DNA of 64,000 nt from Rhodoferax fermentans (GCF_002017865.1 NZ_MTJN01000002.1:3286001-3350000), one strand, 5' to 3'; numbered from the stretch's first letter, positions 52,796 through 62,099 are shown. Numbers and translations are program-made. Notes: generated from the sequence alone by a model not told the origin.

Positions 52796-53743
52796 GTTGC
52801 GTCGCTGCGGGCGCGCTTTGAGCGCTGGTGGCTGGCGCGTTTGCCAGCATCTGACAGCGTGACCCTGACCCAGCGCACGGTCTACATCCTGCCCACGCGC
52901 GCGGGCTGGATGCTGGGCGCCACGCTGCTGGTGTTGTTACTGGCCTCCATCAACTACCAGCTCAACCTGGGTTACCTGCTGACCTTTTTGCTGGCCGGTT
53001 GTTCACTGGTGGCCATGCATGTGAGCCATGCCAACCTGCGTGGCATCACCATGAGCTTGATAGCACCTGACCCAGTATTTGCGGGGGCCAGAGCCCTATT
53101 TGACATCCAACTGCTGAACCCCAGCCAACGCACTCGACCAGCCCTGGCGCTGGCCATCCAGGGCAGCCAGCAGTGGGTGTTGACCGATCTGGCACCGCTG
53201 TCCCAGGCACGCGTGCAACTGGCCTGTCTACCGGGTCAGCGTGGCCTGCACCCGCTGCCCACGGTGCGTGCCCAGACCCTGTTTCCGCTGGGGAGTTTTT
53301 GTGTCTGGACGCTGTGGCGGCCCGCCAGCCCCTTGCTGGTCTACCCGTCCCCCGAAACCCAGCCGCCCCCCCTGCCCGATGGCGCCTCTGAGACCGGCCA
53401 CGGCCCGACCCGTACCGCCCCGCATCACCACGGCGAACCCGACAGCATCCGGCCCTACCGGCGTGGTGACCCTTTGAAAAACATCCTGTGGAAACAAGTG
53501 GCCAAAACCGGTGCACTGGTCAGCCGGGACAGTGTGGCGGCGCAGCAACATGACCTCTGGCTCAGCCGCCCGCTGACGGCCTTGTCACATCCCGAGCAGC
53601 AGCTCAGCCGCCTGTGTGCCTGGGTGCTGCGGGCTGACCAGCTGGGCCTACGTTACGGCCTGCGCTTGAGCGGCCAGGACATCGGCCCCGACCACGGCCC
53701 ACAACACCTGCAACGTTGCCTGCGTGCGCTGGCGCTCGCATGA
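52697..53743 (+). CDS. DUF58-domain membrane protein
   Basis: The 348-residue protein has two N-terminal helices (about 68-105: GWMLGATLLVLLLASINYQL and LGYLLTFLLAGCSLVAM) and a cytoplasmic DUF58/VWA-like domain with SIRPYRRGDPLKNILWKQVA near residue 255. It works with the preceding MoxR ATPase and the following transglutaminase. The only in-frame start is inside a REP-like element; residues 1-30 (MALPRNASKASS...) look like translated repeat, and the natural start may be nearer LRARFERWWLARL. Nucleotides 53057-53104 resemble a second dispersed repeat in frame. It overlaps the next gene (ATGA). Confidence 0.83.
   Translation: MALPRNASKASSIRRHTWWPGRPRARGALIWNPVASLRARFERWWLARLPASDSVTLTQRTVYILPTRAGWMLGATLLVLLLASINYQLNLGYLLTFLLAGCSLVAMHVSHANLRGITMSLIAPDPVFAGARALFDIQLLNPSQRTRPALALAIQGSQQWVLTDLAPLSQARVQLACLPGQRGLHPLPTVRAQTLFPLGSFCVWTLWRPASPLLVYPSPETQPPPLPDGASETGHGPTRTAPHHHGEPDSIRPYRRGDPLKNILWKQVAKTGALVSRDSVAAQQHDLWLSRPLTALSHPEQQLSRLCAWVLRADQLGLRYGLRLSGQDIGPDHGPQHLQRCLRALALA
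53057..53104 (+). repeat. dispersed repeat-like segment inside DUF58 coding sequence
   Basis: TTGATAGC, a changed hairpin, then GGGGGCCAGAGCCCTATTTGAC follow the orientation-B order, in the same frame (LIA...GARAL) as the copy in mltB. Divergence is larger than in intergenic copies. Confidence 0.4.
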
Positions 53744-55764
53744 AGCTGCCCGGCACCCTGAACCAGCTCCCGCGTGACACCCGCGACACGCTATTTATGC
53801 TGCTGGTGATCGGATGGGTGGTGGCGCCCATGCTCTCCGAGTTGCCGCTGTGGTGTGGGCCATTAACTGGGGCGGTCATGCTCTGGCGCGGCACGCTGGC
53901 CTGGCGTGGTCAGGCGCTGCCCTCGCGCTGGTGGCGCCTGGGCCTGCTGCTAGTGGCGGTGGCTGCCACGCTGCTGTCCTTCAGAACCCTGCTTGGGCGT
54001 GATGCTGGTGTGACCCTGGTCGTGGTCTTGCTGGCACTCAAAACCCTGGAGTTACGTGCCCAGCACGACGCCTATGTGGTGTTTTTCCTGAGTTTTTTCC
54101 TGATGTTGACCAACTTCTTCTACTCGCAGTCACTGCTGACCGCCGCCGTCATGCTGATCGCGCTATGGGGCTTGTTGACAGCGCTGGTCAACGCCCACCT
54201 GCCGGTCGGGCGCCCGCCGCTGTGGCAGTCGGCGCGTACGGCGGGGGGCATGGCGCTGCTGGGCGCGCCGATCATGCTGGTGCTGTTTTTGCTGTTCCCG
54301 CGCATGGCACCGCTGTGGGGCCTGCCGGGCGATGCGATGGCCGGACGCAGTGGTTTGTCGAGCGACATGACGGTGGGCAACATTGCCAGCCTGGCGCTGG
54401 ACGACAGCGTGGCCATGCGTATCAACTTCAGCGGCCCACCACCTGCGCAGAAAGACCTGTACTTTCGTGGCCCGGTGCTGTCCAACTTTGACGGCGTGCG
54501 CTGGCGGCCCAGCGAGGCAGCGGGTGTGTGGCGCGCTGCCGAAGCCGATCTGCAGGTGCAGGGCCCGGCGGTGGCCTACCAGGTCACGCTGGAGCCCAAC
54601 CAGCGCCCCTGGCTGCTCACGCTGGATGCCACACCCAGCGCACCAGAGCTGCCGCAGGGCCGTGCGCGGATGTCGGCTGAGCTGCAATGGCAACAAGACC
54701 GCCAAGCCACCGCGCTGCTGCGTTACCAGGCTACCAGCTACCCCCAGTTCAGCTACGGCAAAAACCAGAGCCCAGCCCGGCTGGCGCCCTACCTGGCCTT
54801 GCCCAGCGGCTTCAACCCGCGCACGCTGGCACTGGCGCAAACACTCAGGCGCGAGGCACCCGCCGGTGAGGGGGCCAACAGCCACCTGGTGCAAGCCGCG
54901 CTGGAGCGCTTGCGTACCGGTGGTTTTGTCTACACGCTGGAGCCCGGTCTGTCTGGTCGCGACAGTGCCGACGAGTTCTGGTTTGACCGCAAGGCCGGGT
55001 TCTGTGAACACTTTGCGGCAGGGTTTGTGATCCTGATGCGTGGCGCCGGGGTGCCCGCGCGCGTGGTCACCGGTTACCAGGGCGGTGAGCGCAATAACGT
55101 GGATGGTTTCTGGACCGTGCGCCAAAGTGACGCGCACGCCTGGGCCGAGGTCTGGCTGCCCGGACAGGGCTGGCAGCGGGTGGACCCAACGTCCATGGTG
55201 GCGCCCATGCGCACCGGCAGTTTTGCCCGACTCGAACCACAGCGCGGTGTGCTGGCCCAAGCCATCCTGGGCAATGTCAACCCGCGTTTTGCGCTGAACC
55301 TACGTGCCAGCTGGGACGCCCTCAACAACCGCTGGAACCAGTGGGTGTTGAACTACACCCAGGCCAAGCAGCTCGACCTGCTCAAAGCCATCGGTTTTGA
55401 GGCGCCCAGCTGGGAAGACCTGATTCTCTTGCTGTGTGCCATCGTGGTGACGGTGAGCCTGCTTGGCGCGGGCTGGAGTGCCTGGGAGCGGCAGCGGCAG
55501 GACCCCTGGCTGCGTCTGCTGGCACAGGCCCGGGCACGGCTGTCACGCGCCGGGCTGCCCGCACCAGACAACAGCACAGCGCGTGAACTGGCCGAGCAGC
55601 TGCGGGCTGCTCAAGGCGGAACATCCACCGAGGTCCAGGCGCTGATGGACTGGCTGCTGCGCCTGGAAGCGCTGCGCTACGCACCACCAAATGGGCACAG
55701 CAGCCACAAGCGCCAGCTCACTACACTGCAGCACGAACTCCGGCGCCTACGCTGGGGTGTTTGA
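53740..55764 (+). CDS. TgpA-type membrane transglutaminase-like protease
   Basis: The 674-residue protein has about six N-terminal helices (to residue ~200, DUF3488), a periplasmic transglutaminase-like domain with the catalytic triad Cys in KAGFCEHFAAGFVILMR near residue 428, His in DAHAWAEVWLPG near 465 and Asp in RVDPTSM near 482, and a last helix near 560 with a DUF4129-like cytoplasmic tail. TgpA of Pseudomonas is needed for growth and envelope upkeep. It overlaps DUF58 before and, by TTGA, the lytic transglycosylase after, so the four genes form an envelope unit. Confidence 0.9.
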   Translation: MKLPGTLNQLPRDTRDTLFMLLVIGWVVAPMLSELPLWCGPLTGAVMLWRGTLAWRGQALPSRWWRLGLLLVAVAATLLSFRTLLGRDAGVTLVVVLLALKTLELRAQHDAYVVFFLSFFLMLTNFFYSQSLLTAAVMLIALWGLLTALVNAHLPVGRPPLWQSARTAGGMALLGAPIMLVLFLLFPRMAPLWGLPGDAMAGRSGLSSDMTVGNIASLALDDSVAMRINFSGPPPAQKDLYFRGPVLSNFDGVRWRPSEAAGVWRAAEADLQVQGPAVAYQVTLEPNQRPWLLTLDATPSAPELPQGRARMSAELQWQQDRQATALLRYQATSYPQFSYGKNQSPARLAPYLALPSGFNPRTLALAQTLRREAPAGEGANSHLVQAALERLRTGGFVYTLEPGLSGRDSADEFWFDRKAGFCEHFAAGFVILMRGAGVPARVVTGYQGGERNNVDGFWTVRQSDAHAWAEVWLPGQGWQRVDPTSMVAPMRTGSFARLEPQRGVLAQAILGNVNPRFALNLRASWDALNNRWNQWVLNYTQAKQLDLLKAIGFEAPSWEDLILLLCAIVVTVSLLGAGWSAWERQRQDPWLRLLAQARARLSRAGLPAPDNSTARELAEQLRAAQGGTSTEVQALMDWLLRLEALRYAPPNGHSSHKRQLTTLQHELRRLRWGV

Positions 55765-56924
55765 AACACCGACTGACCATGCCTTTGCCTGCCTTGAGAC
55801 CTTTACTTGCACTGCTTTTGATAGCTATCACCGCTTTACCCATCGGGGCTGAGGCCAAAAAACACCCACATCATCCCCAAAAGACGGCCAAAACGGTGGC
55901 CAGCGCCCCGGTGCCCGGCCCGAGTTACGCGCAGCGCAGTGACGCCATGCAAGCGGCCGACGAGATCGCCCAGCAGCGCGACCTGGACCCGGCTTGGGTG
56001 CGCCAAGCAATAGGGCAAGCGCGCTACATCCAGGGCATCGCCCAAGCCGTCACACCACCAGCGCTTGGTGTGGCCAAAAACTGGCAGCTCTACCGCAGCC
56101 GTTTTATTGAACCCAAACGCATCCGCGCCGGGGTCGCCTTCTGGCAATTGCACCGCGACACCTTGCTGCGGGCGCAAGCCCAAACCGGTGTGCCGGTGGA
56201 CATCGTGCTCGGCATCATTGGTGTGGAAACCATCTATGGCCAACAAATGGGCAACTACCGGGTGCTTGACGCGCTGGCCACGCTGGCCTTTGACTTTCCC
56301 CAAAGCCACCCACGCGCTGGCGCACGCAGTCAATATTTCAAAGGGGAACTGGCGCAGTTTCTGAGCATGATGCAACGTGGTGACATCAACCCGACGTTGT
56401 GGCGCGGCAGTTATGCCGGGGCTCTGGGTTTGCCGCAGTTCATGCCCAGCAGCTGGCACAAACATGCGGTGGACTTTGATGCAGACGGCAAGGTTGACCT
56501 CTTCAGCAGCCCCGGGGATGCGATTGGCTCGGTGGCCAACTACCTGGCCGCTTTTGGCTGGCAGCCCGGGCAGCCGACCCACTTTGCTCTGAGTTTTGAC
56601 AGCACCCGACTCGACCTGCCCACGCTGCTGGTGCCAGACATCTTGCCGACTTTCAGTGTGGCAGATGTCCAGGCCAAAGGTGTGGTGCTGGAGGCTGCCG
56701 CGCAGTCCCACCCCGGCAAACTGGCGCTGATTGAGCTGCAAAACGGTGATGCGCCGCCGAGCTACCTGGCGGGCACCGAGAACTTTTACGTGATCACCCG
56801 CTACAACTGGAGCAGTTATTACGCGATGGCGGTGATTGAACTGGGTCAGGCGGTCATAAAAGCAGCAAAGCAGCTGGATGCGGCCACCACCCAGGAAGCC
56901 GTTTTGGTGCCGCTGAGGCCCTGA
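55761..56924 (+). CDS. lytic murein transglycosylase B (MltB family)
   Basis: The 387-residue periplasmic enzyme cleaves the MurNAc-GlcNAc bond of peptidoglycan, making 1,6-anhydroMurNAc. Motifs include VPVDIVLGIIGVETIYGQQMGNYRVLDALATL (part) with catalytic Glu in GVETIYG near residue 155, and SYAGALGLPQFMPSS and DLFSSPGDAIGSVANYL. The signal peptide lacks a lipobox Cys, so the protein is probably soluble. Its hydrophobic and c-region (LLIAITALPIGAEA) is encoded by a dispersed repeat (55818-55863). Start may be TTG 55761, overlapping the previous stop, or ATG 55779. Confidence 0.88.
   Translation: MKHRLTMPLPALRPLLALLLIAITALPIGAEAKKHPHHPQKTAKTVASAPVPGPSYAQRSDAMQAADEIAQQRDLDPAWVRQAIGQARYIQGIAQAVTPPALGVAKNWQLYRSRFIEPKRIRAGVAFWQLHRDTLLRAQAQTGVPVDIVLGIIGVETIYGQQMGNYRVLDALATLAFDFPQSHPRAGARSQYFKGELAQFLSMMQRGDINPTLWRGSYAGALGLPQFMPSSWHKHAVDFDADGKVDLFSSPGDAIGSVANYLAAFGWQPGQPTHFALSFDSTRLDLPTLLVPDILPTFSVADVQAKGVVLEAAAQSHPGKLALIELQNGDAPPSYLAGTENFYVITRYNWSSYYAMAVIELGQAVIKAAKQLDAATTQEAVLVPLRP
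55818..55863 (+). repeat. dispersed GCCCTT/AGCTAT repeat forming part of the MltB signal peptide
   Basis: TTGATAGCTATCACCGC, then ACCCATCGGGGCTGAGGCCAAAAA is an orientation-B copy read in the open frame LIAI...GAEAK. It places the Ala-x-Ala cleavage motif. Confidence 0.55.
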
Positions 56925-56934
56925 GTCTGCTGCA

Positions 56935-56980
56935 CTAAAAGTAGCTACACGCCCTTATGGAATAAGGGCTAAGAGACGAT
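56935..56980 (-). repeat. dispersed repeat supplying the HDOD stop codon
   Basis: GTAGCTAC, GCCCTTATGGAATAAGGGCT, then AAGAGACGATT. The CTA of GGGCTAAG is the minus-strand TAG stop of the gene ending at 56969. Confidence 0.7.
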
Positions 56981-57838
56981 TACCCCTTCAAAAACCGGGT
57001 ACAGCTCGTCCACCCAGGTCTCTACCTCTTCGGCACCGATCTGCAGAAAGTCCAGACACAGTGCCCCATGTTTTTCCCACTCACGCTGCTCTTTGACGCC
57101 CTCGTGGCGGGCCACCAGGTGGTCGGCAATGGCAGCGATGGCCACCAGCTGACGCACGCCCAGTGGCACATGGCTGTCGGTCAGTGATGAGAAATCATGG
57201 TGCAGCCGCACCGCGTAGACCACCTCGGCAGGCAGACGCCAGGTTTTGGCCACAATCGCACCCACCACCGCGTGGTCGGTGCGGTGGGCGGCGTTTTCGG
57301 TCTGGACAAAGGTGCGGTCCTGGCGCGCCATGGCCTCCACCAGGGTGCCGCTGTAGCCGCGCACACCTTGCAGCATCACCGGGATGCCGACATGGAAAAA
57401 CAGGCCGCAGGTTTTGCACACATCCAGGTCCAGCCCGTACATCTGCCCGGCAATGTGGGCCATGGCCAAAGAGCGGCGGGTGGACGACTCCCAGAAATGC
57501 TCGATCAGTGTCGGGTCAATGCGAATGGCGTTGCGCAGCAAAAACCCGGTCAGGATGCTGGCCGTGGGTTTGACACCCAGCATGTTGATCGCCTGCACCA
57601 CCGATTGCACCGGTTCGCGGCGCGCGTACAAGGAACTGTTGGCCACCTTGATCAGCGCGGCGGCCATCGCCACGTCGGCACCCGCGATCTCGGCCACCCG
57701 TTGCGGGTTGGGGTCCGCCTGAGCCAGTTCCTCTTGCAATTGCACCAGCAACTGCGGACAGGGTGGAATGACAATATCTTTGACCGGACCCGCGTCACGC
57801 GCGGCATCCAGTTCACGGTTCAAGGCTCGGATGGACAT
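56969..57838 (-). CDS. HDOD-domain signalling protein
   Basis: The 289-residue protein is an HDOD module, an inactive relative of HD phosphohydrolases that scaffolds signalling proteins: IPPCPQLLVQLQEELAQADP at the start, VAMAAALIKVANSSLYARRE, and INMLGVKPTASILTGFLLRN near 100. AGGAG 7 bases before the ATG at 57838 defines the start. It lies downstream of the GGDEF-EAL gene on the same strand (58-base gap), so a link to c-di-GMP signalling is likely. Its last residues come from a dispersed repeat. Confidence 0.88.
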   Translation of the reverse strand: MSIRALNRELDAARDAGPVKDIVIPPCPQLLVQLQEELAQADPNPQRVAEIAGADVAMAAALIKVANSSLYARREPVQSVVQAINMLGVKPTASILTGFLLRNAIRIDPTLIEHFWESSTRRSLAMAHIAGQMYGLDLDVCKTCGLFFHVGIPVMLQGVRGYSGTLVEAMARQDRTFVQTENAAHRTDHAVVGAIVAKTWRLPAEVVYAVRLHHDFSSLTDSHVPLGVRQLVAIAAIADHLVARHEGVKEQREWEKHGALCLDFLQIGAEEVETWVDELYPVFEGVIVS

Positions 57839-57896
57839 GCAAAAACTCCTGATGCCGATTATTGCCGCGAAACCCGGACCGGACCCCCGAGTCAGG

Positions 57897-60800
57897 TCAA
57901 ACACAAGCGTGTCTGTGCTCCAGCTTCTTTGGCTCCTGGAACACATGCTGCTCCAGTGCGCGCGCGCTCAGCGGTCGCGAGAAATAATAACCCTGCAACT
58001 CGTCACAACCCAAGGCCTTGAGCTGGATGGCCTGCTGCTGATGCTCTACGCCTTCACCCACCAGGCGCAGGCCCAGGGCATGGCCCAGCGCAATGATCGA
58101 GCGCACGATGGCCAGATCTGCCTCGTCGTCGAGCATGCTCTGCACAAAAGACTGGTCGATTTTCAACTCATCAATTGGAAAACGTTTGAGGTAGGCCAGG
58201 CTGGAGTAGCCGGTGCCAAAGTCGTCAATCGAAAGCTGCAGGCCCAGTGCCTTGATGGCCAGAAGCTTCTCGCTGGCAGCCACCGGGTCGGCCATCAGAT
58301 GGGACTCGGTGATCTCCAGCACCATCCGTGTAGGGTCACAGCCGTGGCGTTCAATGCAGTGCTGCACCAGGCCCACCAGCTCGGGGTCGGCCAGCTGCGC
58401 CGCTGACAGGTTGATCGACAGGTCCAGCGCATCCAGACCCAAAGCCTCCCAGGCGGCTTTTTGGCGGAAGGCCTCGTTCATCACCCAACGACCGATCGGC
58501 TGGATCAGGCCACACTCTTCGGCCACTGGGATAAAACGGGTGGGCGAGACCTCACCCAGCTCGGCGCTGTGCCAGCGCAACAAGGCCTCCACACCCACCA
58601 CCTGCTGGTTTTGTGCGTCCACCTGGGGTTGGTAGTGCAGGCAAAACTCACCGCGCTCCAGCGCCAGGCGCAGGTGCTGCTCGAGCGACTGGCGTTCACG
58701 GATGGCCAAGTCAATCGAGACATCAAACACCCGGGCCGCATCACGGCCAGAGGTTTTGGCCTCGTACATGGCGGCATCGGCGCGGCGCATCAGCTCCACC
58801 AGATCGTGGCCGTCGGTCGGGAAGATCGCAATGCCCACACTGCAGGACACCCGCAGCTCATGGCCATGCACCTGGTGCGGCTGGCGGATCAGCGGGATCA
58901 GGCGCTGCTCGGCCTGCCAGCGGGCCTGGGCACCGTCTTGCAGCTGGCGCAGGATCACCACAAACTCGTCCCCGCCCAGGCGGCTGACCAGATCACCAGA
59001 ACGCACCGACTGCTGCAAGCGTTGTGCCACTGACTGCAACAGGCCGTCACCAACGTGGTGGCCCAGGGTGTCGTTGATGACTTTGAAGCGGTCCAGGTCA
59101 ATGAACAGCACCGCCAGGCATTCACCACTGACACTGGCCTGCTGGAGGGCGGCCTCCAGCATCTCGACACACATCGCGCGGTTGGGCAGCTCGGTCAACA
59201 CATCGTGGTGGGCCAGGAACTTGACCCGTGCCTCGGTGCGTTTGCGGTCGGTGATGTCAACCGCGATACAAATGTAGTGTGAGATGTCTTCCTGCAGCGA
59301 GGACTCACGCACTGCCGAGATCATCATCCAGGCCGGGTAGGTTTCACCGGTGCGTTTGCGCAGCAAGACCTCGCCCTGCCACTCGTTGCGCTTGTGGATG
59401 GCGCGGATCATGTCGGCCAGCACCACCGCATCGATCACATCCGGGACATCGTCGGCGGCTTTGTGCTGCTCATGCCCGAGAAGCCGCCCCAGATGTTCAC
59501 CCACCACCTCATAAAAATCGTAAGAGGTGGCACGGCAATAGGCCCGGTTGACACTGAGCACCCGCTGCTGGCTGTCCAGAATGATGATGCCTTCGCTGGA
59601 GGCCTCAAACACCTTGGCCCACAACTCCATGCGCTGCTCCATGAGCTTGAGCACATTGATCGGGGTGAAGGTGGTCAGCACCGCGTCCTGGCCCTGAAAA
59701 CTCAGTCGCCGCGCCGACAACACCGCCCACGCGCTTTCCACACCACCGAGCCAACGCACCTCAAACTCGTCGATCTGGTCACGGTCTGAGAGTTGCTGGA
59801 AAAAACGCGAACGCACGCCAGGCTCCAGGCCCTTGTGCCAGGGGTCGGTGGTGCAACCGGCCAGCCAGGGCTGGGCAGTTTCGTTGGCATGCAGGACCTG
59901 GTGATCGGGGATCGAGGTGACCATCATTGCCACCGGGATCGACTCCAACAGCTCGGCCTGGTCGAGCTGCGCGAGCATGCCGTTGAACGTATTCACCAGG
60001 TGGCCAATCTCGTCCTGGCTGTCCCACTGTGCGCGCAGGTTGTAGTTGCCACTCTGGCGCACATCGTTGGCCACACCCGCGAGTTGTTTCAAGGGCCGGG
60101 CAATCAGCCGCGCCACGGTGAACACCAGGCTCAGAATGGCCAGCAACAAGGCCAGCGCGGTGCCCAGATGCAGCCACATTTTGTGGAACAGCGCGTCCAC
60201 CCGCGCTTGCAGCAAGCCACCTAGCGCGCGCGAGGACGCATGCCAGGCCAGGTTCAGCGTGTCCAGCGATGCACCGTAGCCGCGGGCAAAGGTCTGGCGG
60301 TCCTGTTCGGTGGTACCTTGCTCAGAAGCCTTTTGAACCTGACTGAGCAGCCCTGCCAATTGGGCATCCAGTTTTTCCCGCTGTGGCTGCAAAGCCGCCT
60401 TCAGGGCCGGGCTACCGGCTGCCAGCGCCTGAGCGTAGTCCGATGCAATGCCCTGGCGGATCGCATCCAGCCGCCCCGCCAGAATCAGCAAAGAGGTGCT
60501 GTGCAGCGAGGACGCCGCCGCCGACGTTGGCGGACGCCTGCCGACGGTCTGCGCGGTGTCCAGCAGCACATCCACCAACTCGGGAAAACGCAGCACCACC
60601 AGAGACATGTTGTAGTAGCTGTCCAAGTCGGGGTCGAGGATCAGGTTCGACTGGTTGCCCACCGTGGTGATCAGTGCGCGGGCGCTGGAGACCATGGGTT
60701 TGAGAGAAGCAGACAAAACCGTCGCTTCGGAGTTTGGCGCATCAAGGCGGGTCACAAAGGCCTGGCTATCGGCTTGTGCATTGAGCTGGACATCGAACAA

Positions 60801-61112
60801 AGCACGTTGAGATGCCAGGCGGTGCCGGGCGGCGGTCACATCGACCTGCGCCAGGCTGGGTGTCCCGACCTGGGGCATCAACACATCCCGCACCGCGTTG
60901 GTGTAGCTGATGCCGACCATCTCCTTGCGGGCAAAGTCGATCGCCAGGTATTTTTCGTTGATCAGGATGCCGGAGACAAAAATCACCGCCGTCAAGTCCA
61001 ACAAATAAATCAGCGTCAGCTTGCGGCTGACGCTCAAGCGGCCGAGCCAAGCCGCCACCGGCCTGAACCGCCGACTGATCTGCAAACGCATTGCCTGTCG
61101 CAGCGCCCTCAC
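57897..61112 (-). CDS. membrane receptor with HAMP, PAS, GGDEF and EAL domains
   Basis: A 1071-residue c-di-GMP enzyme. Helix 1 (about 30-52), a ~260-residue periplasmic sensor, helix 2 (about 310-335), HAMP, two PAS-like regions (about 390-500 and 510-625), GGDEF (about 640-800) with intact RLGGDEFVV, and EAL (about 815-1060) with GVEALLRW, NLSAAQL and SIDDFGTGYSSLAYLKRFP. Both catalytic motifs look complete, so it may synthesise and degrade c-di-GMP. GTG 61112 overlaps the alpha-E stop; ATG 61091 is the alternative. It sits after alpha-E and before the HDOD gene. Confidence 0.92.
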   Translation of the reverse strand: MRALRQAMRLQISRRFRPVAAWLGRLSVSRKLTLIYLLDLTAVIFVSGILINEKYLAIDFARKEMVGISYTNAVRDVLMPQVGTPSLAQVDVTAARHRLASQRALFDVQLNAQADSQAFVTRLDAPNSEATVLSASLKPMVSSARALITTVGNQSNLILDPDLDSYYNMSLVVLRFPELVDVLLDTAQTVGRRPPTSAAASSLHSTSLLILAGRLDAIRQGIASDYAQALAAGSPALKAALQPQREKLDAQLAGLLSQVQKASEQGTTEQDRQTFARGYGASLDTLNLAWHASSRALGGLLQARVDALFHKMWLHLGTALALLLAILSLVFTVARLIARPLKQLAGVANDVRQSGNYNLRAQWDSQDEIGHLVNTFNGMLAQLDQAELLESIPVAMMVTSIPDHQVLHANETAQPWLAGCTTDPWHKGLEPGVRSRFFQQLSDRDQIDEFEVRWLGGVESAWAVLSARRLSFQGQDAVLTTFTPINVLKLMEQRMELWAKVFEASSEGIIILDSQQRVLSVNRAYCRATSYDFYEVVGEHLGRLLGHEQHKAADDVPDVIDAVVLADMIRAIHKRNEWQGEVLLRKRTGETYPAWMMISAVRESSLQEDISHYICIAVDITDRKRTEARVKFLAHHDVLTELPNRAMCVEMLEAALQQASVSGECLAVLFIDLDRFKVINDTLGHHVGDGLLQSVAQRLQQSVRSGDLVSRLGGDEFVVILRQLQDGAQARWQAEQRLIPLIRQPHQVHGHELRVSCSVGIAIFPTDGHDLVELMRRADAAMYEAKTSGRDAARVFDVSIDLAIRERQSLEQHLRLALERGEFCLHYQPQVDAQNQQVVGVEALLRWHSAELGEVSPTRFIPVAEECGLIQPIGRWVMNEAFRQKAAWEALGLDALDLSINLSAAQLADPELVGLVQHCIERHGCDPTRMVLEITESHLMADPVAASEKLLAIKALGLQLSIDDFGTGYSSLAYLKRFPIDELKIDQSFVQSMLDDEADLAIVRSIIALGHALGLRLVGEGVEHQQQAIQLKALGCDELQGYYFSRPLSARALEQHVFQEPKKLEHRHACV

Positions 61113-62071
61113 ACCGGGGTCGGGATCAAAAAGTCCCGACTGATGTGGGCACCCAGGTCGTTGACCCGGTCCAGAAACTGCGTCAGATAGGCGTGCAGGC
61201 CGGTTGCCAGAATTTCGTCAATGCGGCCATATTCCAGCTCGGCGCGCAACTTGCCAGCCCGGCGCTGGGTCTCGGTGGATTGGTCGTTGGCCACCATCTT
61301 GAGGTTGCCCACCACCTCGTTGAGGCTGGCGTGCAGGCTGCGCGGCATGTCGGGGCGCAAGATCAGCAACTCAGCCACACGCTCGGGTTTGATCACGTCG
61401 CGGTAGACCTTGCGGTACACCTCAAAACCACTGACGCTGCGCAAAATGGCGCTCCAGTGGTAGAAGTCGTACTCCTGGTCCTTCTTGAGGTTGGCCGTGC
61501 CATAAAAGTCGCTCTCAACCGCATGGAACTTCACATCCACCAGACGCGCGGTGTTGTCGGCACGTTCCAAAAAAGTGCCCAGGCGCATGAAATACAGCGC
61601 CTCGTCCATCAGCATGGTGCCCACGGTGACACCCCGCGACAGATGGGAGCGGAACTTGACCCAGTCAAAAAACTGCGCGGGGTCCTCCTCATATTCACCC
61701 ACCTTCACCTTGCGTTTGACTTCCAGCCAGGTTTGGTTGAGGGTTTCCCAGACCTCGGTGGTGAGGGCCCCCCGCACCGCGCGGGCGTTCTCACGTGCAG
61801 CGGTCAGGCAAGACAAGATGGAGGACGGGTTGCTCTCGTCCTTGACCATGAAGTCCATCACCTTCTTGGCGTTGATCTCTCCGTGTTTTTCCTGGTAGCT
61901 GAACTTCAGCTCACTGATCGACAGCAAGCCCTGCCAGCCCGACAGTGCAACCGCCTCGGACTGTGGCAGCAGCGAGGTCTGGTAATTGACATCGAGCAGA
62001 CGCGCGGTGTTTTCGGCTCGCTCGGTGTAACGGTTCATCCAGAACAGGTGGTCGGCGGTTCGTGACAACAT
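61109..62071 (-). CDS. alpha-E (DUF403) domain protein
   Basis: A 320-residue, almost wholly helical protein of the alpha-E family: MLSRTADHLFWMNRYTERAE at the start with ENTARLLDVNYQTSL, and ADNTARLVDVKFHAVE in the second repeat, matching the usual duplicated motif. Alpha-E proteins occur with circularly permuted ATP-grasp enzymes and transglutaminases in predicted peptide-tagging or peptide-synthesis systems. It lies 28 bases after the ATP-grasp gene and overlaps the receptor gene. No transglutaminase or Anbu protease, the usual partners, is at this locus. Confidence 0.88.
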   Translation of the reverse strand: MLSRTADHLFWMNRYTERAENTARLLDVNYQTSLLPQSEAVALSGWQGLLSISELKFSYQEKHGEINAKKVMDFMVKDESNPSSILSCLTAARENARAVRGALTTEVWETLNQTWLEVKRKVKVGEYEEDPAQFFDWVKFRSHLSRGVTVGTMLMDEALYFMRLGTFLERADNTARLVDVKFHAVESDFYGTANLKKDQEYDFYHWSAILRSVSGFEVYRKVYRDVIKPERVAELLILRPDMPRSLHASLNEVVGNLKMVANDQSTETQRRAGKLRAELEYGRIDEILATGLHAYLTQFLDRVNDLGAHISRDFLIPTPV

Positions 62072-62099
62072 AGGTGGCTTTCGTGGGTGATCTGGGTGC

